A DNA stretch of 64,000 nt from Saksenaea vasiformis B4078 (taxonomy: Eukaryota; Mucoromycota; Mucoromycetes; Mucorales; Saksenaeaceae). The notes beneath the pieces were generated by a model, which saw only the letters and a program-made list of their open reading frames with translations, made no database searches and was not told the DNA's origin. Position 1 is the stretch's first letter, and every line of letters begins with the position of its first letter. Positions 54,895-64,000 of this stretch are shown here, in pieces. The DNA is taken from NCBI GenBank assembly GCA_000697055.1, contig JNDT01001435.1, positions 1-64,000 of the forward strand, given 5' to 3'. The translations under genes were made by a program, and so were the position numbers.

Positions 54895-55185
54895 TTAACG
54901 GAGACGGCGGGCTTCACGTTCGGATTCCAAGAGGCAGAGAATATCGTTTTCGCGGACGGGACCCTTGACATTACGGATAATGCTACGGTTGGTATCGTCC
55001 ATGAATTCAACACGGACCTGGGTCACACCACCACGGGAGCCAGTGCGGCCAAGGACCTTAGTGACCTTGGCGAGCTTAACGGGGGTCTTTTGGGCGTCCT
55101 AAGTGTTCCATACACGTCAGCTTCTGATCATCCATCCATCTATCTATTCATCTGCCCGTCCGTTCGTTCGATTTTTACGCACCAT
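54895..55185 (-). CDS. RPS28: Ribosomal protein eS28
   Basis: Two coding exons: 55183-55185 (the ATG alone) and 54895-55098; 68 aa. The product ([20 protein letters not shown], then [14 protein letters not shown] and ending [12 protein letters not shown]) is near-identical to eukaryotic eS28 over its whole length. It sits near the mRNA exit site of the small subunit. The start ATG is directly followed by a GTGCGT donor, and the acceptor CTTAG precedes GAC. Introns just after the start codon are common in fungal ribosomal protein genes. It is convergent with MRI1, 123 bp apart. Confidence 0.95.
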
Positions 55186-56655
55186 AGTATAGTTTTCAAC
55201 GATATGGGGAAAGGAAAGAACAGCTTCGGCCAAGTATTCCGGTTTTACACCATGTCCGGGAGGGTCGGACGGCAACATCCCCACTGTCCAGCGGGGTGTC
55301 AATCCCCTTTCCCAAGTGCGAGATAATCCTCTTCTCCCTCTTTTTTTTTCCCCTCCACTGATCCTATTTCCTTTATTCTTACGGAGCTCTCCTTAGTAAA
55401 TGTCCTATGGAATATTATATAAAGATAGCTCTATAGCCTGCGTCACAAACGAGTCCAGCTTGAAAGAACATTCACTATTAGTAAAAGCGGAACCAAAGAA
55501 TAAAGAATTAGTCTTCCCTTAAACTTCCAGCATATCGCACTATGAGACAAAAAGGTTGCAACACTCGACAAATATGTTATATCGGACAGCAAGAGTCTGT
55601 CTTTGGCACCATACGACTCTCTAGGCATTCGATAAACGTATGCAAAAGATTACATGCAAAATCTCAATACTTCTTTTTCTCACTATCAGACCTGAGATCA
55701 AGCGGCCAAAGCAAAAGCTTGGCTTTGTCTTCTGTTTCAGTGTTTGAGATGTACCATGTGGATGGGATCTCCCCTGTACCTACTTCGTAAATGATGGAGT
55801 CGTTTAGGTTGCATGATCCACCTGCATGTTAAGCGGACCACAAATAACTGAGGGTGGATGATTCCCTGCAGATCCATCCGAGCAGAATGCATATTTCTGC
55901 ACCGGAAGCGCTACCGACAGGGATAGCATGCATGCAGTGACCACTTGTTGATGCGCATTGATAAGGTTACTCGCTTTCGTTTGCAGCTTTGAGCCGGATT
56001 AGGATTGCTTAGCGTTGGGAAAATAGTCCTTTTTACGTTGATCTAATACTGTTTATTGAATCACTGTTTATACTACTTTATATAAACTTTGCGTCCATTA
56101 AGGGTCCAGTTTGCGCTAAGGAATGATTGGACTTTCGTTATTACTTCATCAACTTTTCGTCAGAGTATCAAATAACTTACGTGAACTTGGACCCACCGAT
56201 GGAATACTGAGAACTACCTTAACGCAAACGCCAGGTTACCCGGGCGCAAAGTATTCCTTGGATTAAAATAAAATGACCCACTTCCCCGCGCAAAAGGTCG
56301 CCACTTCTCAACGCGAAATTATTACACATGAACATCGGGGGATATCCAACTGACGCAAATGCTTGTTCAAAATCCAGTAATTGCACTTACAAAACTTTAC
56401 AGGCGAATGGAAACATATAGTCACGAAAGAGATGCAAACATTATCTGATCTTACGTATGGCATGCAATTAAAGTTGACTTCCACTGGGTAGCCGCATATA
56501 TTACTCTACTGTCCCAAAATTTTAGCAGTTGCTTATCCATGAGCATAGTCGCATGATATATGTACATTGTTTGTCTTTTTTATCAACTACCATTACATAT
56601 TGGTATTCAGAAGAATAGTCATGGAAGTGCCTTTTTTTTTCGTTTGTTCGTTTCG
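55186..56655. other. Spacer with RPS28 promoter and a family B repeat
   Basis: The left part should be the RPS28 promoter. The right part is a repeat (55980-56410). The frames 55443-55790 and 56560-56862 show no product; the latter overlaps the antisense of the CFT1 3' exon. Confidence 0.5.
55980..56410 (+). repeat. Dispersed repeat family B, copy 3
   Basis: It carries CAGTTTGCGCTAAGGAATGA (compare 5313), CGATGGAATACTGAGAAC (compare 5919), AGGTTACCCGGGCGCAAAGT followed by ATTCCTTGGATTAA (compare 5970), and CTGACGCAAA near its right end (compare 6088). The order of blocks matches copy 1 but the spacing is shorter, so copy 1 has an insertion or this copy a deletion. Confidence 0.6.
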
Positions 56656-59600
56656 TTAAAAATGATCGATGCTACTATCAATATCAACCAAATCCTCAAC
56701 AATCCTAGAAACTGTTGTTCCGATCTGCTTGGTCATTTCACGTTGCTGATTAACTGCAAGTCCAGCAAACTCAAAGACAAGATCACCATCCAATACTGCC
56801 TTTGTACGATTCGAAGACATCCTTTGCTTAGGTCCCTTAATCAACCTAAGCAAGTCATTTAATCACTGTACAGCTCGTAACTCCTGTAGACTTTTCCTTT
56901 ACCTGAAAGCTCTAGGATTTAATCCCGCCACATGCTGCAATCCATTCACAAGTTGTCCATACAAGGTATTCAAGCGTTTAAACGTTTTTTCTGGGATAGG
57001 TGACACGACCGAGATACTTCCGCTAAAAGAGCCTAGGACACATTTTCAGTCGGTAAAAGGAAAAAAGCACTCCATCAAAGCTAGCTTACCACACAAACAG
57101 AAATGTCTCCGACTGTATACGCCGTTGTCAAGTTGTGGTAATCGTACCATTGTTCTCACTTGCGCACCAACGTGGAAATCACCCCGACGCATCAACTTCT
57201 GTCCTCCAAAAGATTGCAGATCTTTTTTTAGGAAAAGAAAAATTCGTGTGAGCATGATCATGATCCAATGTCGAACCAATACTTACTAAATGGAGCATAC
57301 TGATAGATATCCAAATTATCATCTGTGTCACCCACTAATAAGTATAATGATTTGTCATCAATGATGAAATTGACAGACGCCACTTCGAAGGATTGGTAAT
57401 CCTTGCCCAATAACACGAGTTTGGCAGGTTCGAGCTAAATGGTCAAAGGTTAATCTCTGTCCCTTGTGAGTATATGATGCGTACCTGAAAGCCTAAAAAC
57501 CATACTGATTTCTGCGCGTCTCCCAATACAATAAAGTTTTTGATCGAACAGATACTGGTAACGTAAATTTGCACATCAATGAAAGCAACACCAACAACGC
57601 TTTCGTTATCCTCAAAACTCCAGATAATCACCTACAAGAAAAAAAAAATGAGATCACCGCTTCATTACTAACACCACAATGGTTTACCTTGGACCCTATA
57701 CAGGAGACCAGATGGCCACTTGCATCACACAAAGCGGTTACTGCGCCCTTGACATCTTCGGTATGTAGATGTTTGAATCGATGGTTTGTCTGTGGGTTAT
57801 TCGGCTCCGGAACGACTTCGATAATATCAAATAGATAGATCTTTGTTCTATTTGAGAAAAAGGGAAAAAAATCATATCGTAAACTTACAGATCCTCGCAT
57901 AGCCGTATCTTCACCACGAAGGTAGCCTGTACCAACAGCCATAAAGTGCTTTCTTCCGGTAGTTGTCTGCTTCGATTCTAGAGCAACACATTGCAGAGAG
58001 AAGCCTTGCTCATACTCTTCAAACTCGACCCGATCTACTACTTCCCAAGTGACGGGCGATACCATCAAAAGGGAGTAGCGATCAACAGACGGTAAGAACT
58101 CGCCTGGCTCTCGTTCTTCTTCCTTTCCGTCAATGGGCACACCTTCTTCGTTTCGCAATCGTACAGCTTCAGGTGTTGAAACAAGGACGGCGTACACACG
58201 CATAGTAGGGTGGTATTCGATTTTATGCACTGTCCGTCCAAGTGGCACCTTTTGCATGATCCAATCCATGTCATAGGTTGTCTTTCCGGCAGGCAGGCCA
58301 CATAATCGAATCGTGGACTAAAGAGAGGAGGAAGTTCATTTCTGGCTTATACTCTTTTGGCGTTTTTACCTTTGCATCGACACTGATAAACCCATGCTGG
58401 CAATTGACATTGTGGAACTGCGTGAACCCGATAATTTCATGCTCTGTTTTCATTGGGTGGACTCGTACAAAGCTCTTGCAAGAGCACAGTACCCACGCTG
58501 GTTGTGGCCCTGCCACAAAGACACCGGCGTATCCCGAGACATCTGAGAATGGTATCAGGAGATGTCGCCGGTAGGACGCTGCCTGGCGTTTTTCCGAGGG
58601 CATATTGGCATCCTCATCAGGCACTTCAAATTCGTCGATCTGCACAACATCTTCCTTCTGCTCTTCCTCCGATACGGTCGTTCGTGAGACGTACTCGTGA
58701 TGCACTCGAGAAAACCGCAATGCAAGACGATCGAAATCCTCCTCGTTAGCTGACGTGGGGTTTGCATCAGCATGAGCCATAAAGGAAAAGGCTTTGTAAA
58801 TAACTACATCGTTGGTATGCGTTCGGACCTATCCAGATAGACATATGAGCCTACGATAAACGCTCAATTATCATCTGACATACCACCAGATGGGGATTCT
58901 TTCGCTCCTTGCCAATGTTAGCGATAATTAATTCCTTGATCGAGGTAGCGCCATTGTTCCCTTGCACGCTAGATGTTTTCTGTTTTCCGTTGGTTGGCAC
59001 ATGTGTCGCATGATCTACGATTAAACCTGGCAACTGATCAAATCGTGGGAATGCAAAACATCCTTTAAAGTCAGGAAGTCTATAGATCTATGGAAAAAAG
59101 GTTAAATCTCTGTCCTTTAAGGTAACCCACCTGGAAGACCTACCTGCAGCGTGCCGTCGGTTGTATAAAGCAGACACCAATAACTGACCTGGGCCACTTC
59201 GCTCAAGCCGCCTTTCATACTGACGTTGATTTCATCGATTTCTTCGCCACCAAGAGCAGATGGAGCTACCGCCGGCTCGGTATCCCCGTACAACATCTCC
59301 TCATCGTCCTCGTAGTCAGCTTCGGACGCTAACGGCTTACTTGAATCCTCGTCTGATGTCGTTTTCTCCTGTTTGCTCTTCTCTAAGCTCTCGGTTTGGT
59401 CTCCATAAAGATCAAGGTCGATTTCATCAAAACTATCAGCTGCTTGTTTTGGAGAAGACGTTTTCTTGTTCGAACTGGATAAGGCTTCGTCATCTTCAGC
59501 TTTTCTCTTTCTATCGCCTGATTTCTTTTCGTTGGGTTTCTTAGCAGATATTTCAGCAATCGAAGAAAATACGCCCGTGGCATCTGCGAATAGACCTGCT

Positions 59601-62381
59601 ACGAGTATGGAGTTCTATAATGATCATTAGTACAAAGAAAGAAACCACGCGCTGGGAGATACTTGCATTTATAGAAGAAGGCACTTGCATGTAGGTAATA
59701 TCCTTTGTATCCGGGTTTCCTTGAAGAACCAGAATTGTCTGATCTTCCAGAAGCAGTAATATGTAAGGATCAAGGATACTGGCGTCGATAATGTTTGATT
59801 TTTTAACAGACAAAGTCTGCATTAGCCTTCCATCTTGAGTAAACGTTTAAATGAGAGATTGTACGATAAGATGAACTTGACTTTACCTGGCGATAGTAAC
59901 ATAACGCCGTTGCTGTGAACCTGGACAATCTGTGTATGGTCGAATAGCGCGCTCACAGCAACGGTGGGGCCGCTCGTGTAGAAGTCCCTATTTTCAAGCT
60001 CCTGCAACTCCTCTCCAGCCGCTAAAACCTACATGTTCTTTGGTTTGTTATTTGATTTTACCTTGCACAATGCTTACCAGTGTACTTGTTGACTTGCTGA
60101 TAAATAGTAATTTGTCAAATAAGTTACTGAACGCACTATCTGCATCCACCGCTTCCTCATTCCATAAATAGGATGCTCTCTTTGAATCCTGGTTCCCTCC
60201 AACCTGCATGCCTTCAAAATAGTGCTCTTTGCGACATTTAACTGACCACACGGATTGGCAATCCGATTGTGTAAATGAAAATGTTGATTGAGGACGAATA
60301 TGTCTCTATAGAAACAAAAGAAGAATAAGGCGTGAGGCAATGTATGACCAGGGACTTACCTGGAAAACGCAAAGCGAACCATTTTTTCCATAGCCAGAAC
60401 AACTGACGAGTTCTAGATCTGATGCAAGGGATGTTGGTTCGGAAATATCGGGTACCTAGCATCTCCATCTTTAATCACCGGGCCATCCTGCTCTATCTCG
60501 CTTACATCGGTCTTTTCGACATTTCCAATGGCCATATCAACGATAGGTCCCGTATTCAGCAAGGTATCACAAACTCGGAACGTGATGTCGGAGGCTATCA
60601 TACTGTTTAATGTATATCCTTGATAAACCCCTTTTGGTCGTACCTGACAGTTTAGCTCGTTTCAAAGAATCACCATTGTACTGCCATTTGATCAACAGCG
60701 AATCACCAACACGACTACCAAGGAAAAAGTACTCTCTATCCTTTACATTGGTGACGCACGAAGGTACCATTGCCAAAGGGCTGGTGTTTGTTCCCTCGGG
60801 ATGTTCTATCCGAGCGAGCTCCATGCCGACCACCTTATTTCCATCAAGAACCATTTGAACAAGAACCCAGTCTCCTGTTTGCAAAAACAGCACACACCGT
60901 TTTCCTCCCAAAGAGAACGCCTTGGCGCCATCCAGCACCAGATCCAATCTAATTGTTGCGTCGTCGTACGCCATTCCAGCAAAATCGGTTGTTTTTTTGG
61001 TATATCCATTTACAGCTACGCCGACACCAGGGGAGCCCTGTGATACGTGCAATAAAGAATTCGATGCAATAATCAACAGACCGTCTACGGGCTTGGGCAT
61101 GGAAACCAGCTTGAGACAATCGTAAGGTAATTTGTCCAGTGAGTAGATGATTGGGTAGATTTTGGCGGAGAGATCGAGAGAGATGACTACAACAGAGACA
61201 GTGTCTTTGGCATTGGCAAGCCGACTAGAAAACGTCAGCTTCGACCAGGAGAAATAGTTTGAATACCGTACCCTGTCCAGGTCTGTTCGGTTTGGAAAAG
61301 AATAGCGAGCGTAGGTTCGTAGTAACCTGAAAGAAATACCATATCAATCACATTTTTGATGCGTGAGTCGATGGTTTCCAGATCAAGCACAAAACTCGAT
61401 GAGTACGGCCATTTCCTGAGGAGCGCGACGATATCAGCTGTGCGGGACGAAGAAGAAATAAGTAGGAACTTACTGTGTCTGATCTTCTACGTCAACAAGC
61501 GAAGTGGGATCATCTCTTTTTTCGGACTGACGAAAGGGTAAAACTGCAAGTTTATTGTCGTAGAAATTCAAAACTGCACACCGCTGTTGAGGGTCTACGT
61601 GGATCGTGGGCGGGTAGGGGTTTGTTAAGAATTCTTTCTGTAATGAATTGATTCGGTAAATTAGACAGCACATACGAACAATCCGTTTACCTTTAGTTCG
61701 TCACGTTCGTAGTAATGAATCGATACTGTGACAATAGAGTTTGTGGAAGGTGACCATTCCAACAATGACATCTGCATGTAAAACGCATGTTAGCTATCAT
61801 CTGATCGTACTCTTTATCTACGTGCCTTGGCGTCATTAAACCCGAGTAATAAACTATCACACCCATCTTTTCCTTGGGGAGAGGAGGTGCGGACAACACC
61901 CATCGTGGCTATTGAGCCGTTCAGCTTGTACTGCGCTACTAGTTCCAATCGGCCTGAGCTGCTATCGGTCAAGTCACGCTTTAAAGGCTTCAGTTTTGGA
62001 TATATAAGTGCCTGCGTGCAAGAAATCAGTAACGATTGCAAGAATAGCGCCCTAATAGCCGTAAGGAGAGGAGATCGTCATGCCGACAAAAAGCGACCGA
62101 ACAAGTACTCTATTGTATAAATAGTTTACCTGTTCATCATCGCCATTGAAGCGTTCCTGGGCAGCAACATTGTTACTTTCCACTTCTTCGTCTTCGTCGT
62201 CTTCTTTTTCATTGTCGTCGACGCTAAATTCGGGAATGTACTCGACAAATTCATAGATCTGAAGTAGAGAAGCTTTGGCCACTATCAAGTTAACCGCGTT
62301 GGACGCTGTAAAATGACATTTTTCCACATGTTCGACAGTTTGTGGTGGGAATAGTTCTTTGTAAATCGTATAGGCAGACAT
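56656..62381 (-). CDS. CFT1: Cleavage and polyadenylation factor subunit Cft1 (CPSF160)
   Basis: Twenty-one exons: 62130-62381, 61826-62011, 61691-61771, 61474-61637, 61272-61415, 60644-61224, 60506-60594, 60360-60455, 60078-60305, 59887-60028, 59667-59833, 59144-59614, 58884-59087, 58370-58828, 57889-58317, 57688-57840, 57485-57631, 57287-57434, 57090-57221, 56903-57032, 56656-56845. They sum to 1,530 aa with every junction in phase. The three-propeller DDB1/CPSF160 pattern is clear: SCSGYGKNGSLCVFQ, EEMLYGD, YWCLLYTTDGTLQIYRLPDF, FHNVNCQHGFI, IYLFDIIEVVPEPN, RRGDFHVGAQVRT, AGLNPRAFR and the C-terminal KQIGTTVSRIVEDLV. Cft1 scaffolds the CPF/CPSF complex with the AAUAAA-recognising subunits. 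Two introns use GC rather than GT donors (after 61826 and after 59667). Confidence 0.95.
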
Positions 62382-62581
62382 GGCGTTGTATTCCACGTCG
62401 AGCCCATGCAATAGCGAGACCACTGGAATGGAACTTTTTTTTTGTTGGCGCTGTCCCAACTTTGGCCAACAGCTTGATTGTGACTTCCTGTCCACGCTGA
62501 AGAATCGCCCTTTTGACATCTGTTTGAGCAAACGTTATCCTGCTACGTGATATAGGAACTTGTACATGCTATCCATGCCTG

Positions 62582-63005
62582 CTAGAGCTGCTTCACTCCA
62601 TAAAGTCGATTTTCTTTCAACAAGTCAGCCATTGGTTCCTTCTGACAATCAAGCCAAAAATCCGCTGTTGTACCACAAGACATATTCTGCGGCATTTTCC
62701 CCAGAGAAGCGACAAAACAATCCATTTTTGCCTCGTAATCGCTTTTATCCATCCTATAGAACAGTCTACCGATTTTCTTTGAACAGATAGTTGACTGATG
62801 TGAAACCTTTTAAAATCGAGCACAATTGCAAATACTTCCATCCAGAAAAACAAAGAAAGCATATCACTACATACCTCTTTTTCCAAAGCAGCTCGCGGTT
62901 TGATGCTGCGCTATAATATTAGGGCTTTTCTTTACTTCTTGCACTAAATATCTTTTTTTTTCACAAGAGTGATCCTCTTGTCTTACGTCTCTGGTCATTT
63001 TTCAT
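62582..63005 (-). CDS. Possible small Cys-containing protein, three exons (73 aa)
   Basis: Exons 62987-63005, 62875-62905 and 62582-62753, joined in phase with GT-AG borders. The product runs from MKNDQRPSNRELLWKKRMDK through AKMDCFVASLGKMPQN, SCGTTADFWLDCQKEP and LLKENRLYGVKQL. The spaced Cys residues and small size are reminiscent of mitochondrial intermembrane-space twin-Cys proteins, but the C-x9-C pattern is not clear. I do not recognise the family. It ends about 200 bp upstream of CFT1 on the same strand. The first two exons are short and rest on phase alone, so they are the weakest part. Confidence 0.4.
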
Positions 63006-63413
63006 GTATTCACTCAAAATAACAGCTATATATATATATATTAGGATCTAACCACGCAAACCATTTAATTGTACTGGAAACACAAGTATACTGTTTTACG
63101 CAGCAGGCAAATGCAGATATGATCTGGGTTTTTTTTAGAGTGGATGTCCGACAGCCAGCTTTCAACGAAAATTTTCTTACGCTCGGCTTTGTCCAGTCAG
63201 TATTTTGCCATGTAATAAATCTCGTTTTTTTTTTCTTCCCATTCAGCAAAGTAGAAGAAATGATGGTCATCAGCACTTATCATGGCTGATCTGATGTGGA
63301 AACTTCTTTTTTTGGTTCGGCTGCGTGCTACCATCCACAGTCACGGGAGCTCATTTGATCGGTTCAGCGAGCGCCCATGATTCTGTTCGTATTATCTCGG
63401 GAGGTACTTAGCC
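63006..63413. other. Divergent spacer
   Basis: Spacer between the small Cys-containing gene (minus) and the phosphatase (plus). An 88-codon minus frame (63010-63276) has no motif and is interrupted in the other frames. A TATATATA run is at 63030-63042. Confidence 0.45.
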
Positions 63414-64000
63414 ATGAGTTCGCAGCACTTTATTCCACCAGTGGTATTTATTTATGCATTCGCTCAATGATTAGAATGCATTGACTTAGGATGGTCAATG
63501 TACCAGAATTTTGGCATGATCGAAGAGGATCTTTATCGATCGGGACAACCCAATGAACTTAACTTTCCTTTTCTTGAAAAACTTGGTTTAAAAACAATTG
63601 CATGGCTTGCACCGGAGGAGCCAAATCAACGTTTGTAAGAGGAGAGGAAGAGGAAAATAAGTTATACAAGCTAAACTTGAACCAAAAAAAAAAAAAAAGC
63701 ATGGATTTTATAGATGATCAGGAAATACAACTCCACCATCTTGGCGTGGTATCATCTATCAATGCGTGGGACCCGATTACGGAAGAAGCCGTTTTAGAGG
63801 CGTTAGAGTTAATACTCAATCCGCGGAATTATCCAATGATGATTATGTGTAATCTAGGAAGACATCGTACAGGTAAAACACTAAAAAGAAGGGCTGAGCG
63901 AAGGTAGAAAATTGATTTATTTTAGGAACGATTGTTGGATGTTTAAGAAAATTGCAGCGGTGGAATTTAACATCTATATTTGAAGAATATCGACGTTATG
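63414..64000 (+). CDS. OCA1: Oca1/Siw14-type atypical dual-specificity phosphatase (3' end beyond window)
   Basis: Exons 63414-63443, 63507-63634, 63700-63872 and 63926 onward, cut by the window end. It starts [10 protein letters not shown] and continues [20 protein letters not shown], the lead of the plant-and-fungi atypical DSP family (Oca1, Oca2, Siw14). The C-x5-R active site is CNLGRHR (in [12 protein letters not shown]), followed by [20 protein letters not shown], closest to Oca1. Yeast Oca proteins form a complex needed for cell-cycle arrest on oxidant exposure, and relatives cleave inositol pyrophosphates. The catalytic Asp loop precedes the active site in the third exon ([11 protein letters not shown]). 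Confidence 0.88.

Noticed and set aside
54789..55013. 74-codon minus-strand frame over RPS28
   Set aside because: Out of frame with the eS28 product, which is unmistakable in the other frame.
60413..60505. Reading CFT1 straight through DVSEIEQDGPVIKDG
   Set aside because: This frame ends before the conserved SCSGYGKNG block; a GTAAGC donor after EKTD restores the frame with a 51-nt intron.
1..64000. tRNA, rRNA or CRISPR features
   Set aside because: I looked for cloverleaf-like arms, conserved rRNA words and regularly spaced repeats and saw none; a covariance-model scan would be decisive.

Overview
This window is nuclear DNA of a filamentous fungus, most likely an early-diverging Mucoromycota lineage and probably Mucorales. 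The evidence is many compact genes with short introns (about 45-85 nt, GT-AG, often CTAAC-like branch sites), clearly fungal orthologues (Swa2/auxilin, Kin1, Erv25, Ase1, Bye1, Cft1, Oca1, Tma17), A/T-rich spacers, and decayed LTR, RNase H-bearing and hAT elements. The species assignment is inference. Exon coordinates were read by eye and checked by reading-frame phase across each junction; individual borders may be off by a base.

Layout. 1-6.4 kb: a repeat island with degenerate LTR copies in both orientations, a retroelement RNase H fragment and a dispersed repeat family (family B). 6.4-19 kb: a gene-dense block with Tma17, a small unknown gene, an ENPP-type phosphodiesterase, a UBA-TPR-J auxilin, a short Kin1-type kinase, a FAM210/DUF1279 mitochondrial protein, the p24 protein Erv25 and ribose-5-phosphate isomerase. 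19.0-24.5 kb: a second repeat island, in which two inverted ~1.05-1.13 kb LTRs flank a broken hAT transposase, with a third LTR remnant beyond. 25.2-38 kb: a barstar-like protein, ELL, Ase1, a tandem CCCH zinc-finger protein, an unknown gene, a secreted double-psi beta-barrel protein, a PLP aminotransferase, an NKAPD1-like nuclear protein and an unknown coiled-coil gene. 38-40.7 kb: a gene-poor spacer with a perfect hairpin. 40.7-48 kb: Med15 with polyglutamine and a PH-domain protein, separated by family B repeats. 49.5-64 kb: Bye1, MTR-1-P isomerase, ribosomal protein eS28, Cft1 (21 exons), a tiny Cys-containing gene and the 5' part of an Oca1-like phosphatase cut by the window end.

The genes do not form a pathway cluster. 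Many act in Pol II transcription and mRNA fate (ELL, Med15, Bye1, Cft1, CCCH protein), which is probably coincidence. The most interesting items are the intronless barstar-like gene (a bacterial RNase-inhibitor family in a fungal chromosome), the composite hAT/inverted-LTR island with a variable tandem repeat in its promoter region, initiator codons separated from their genes by introns in two neighbouring genes, two apparent GC-AG introns in CFT1, and three uncharacterised spliced genes. I found no CRISPR array, rRNA or tRNA gene.
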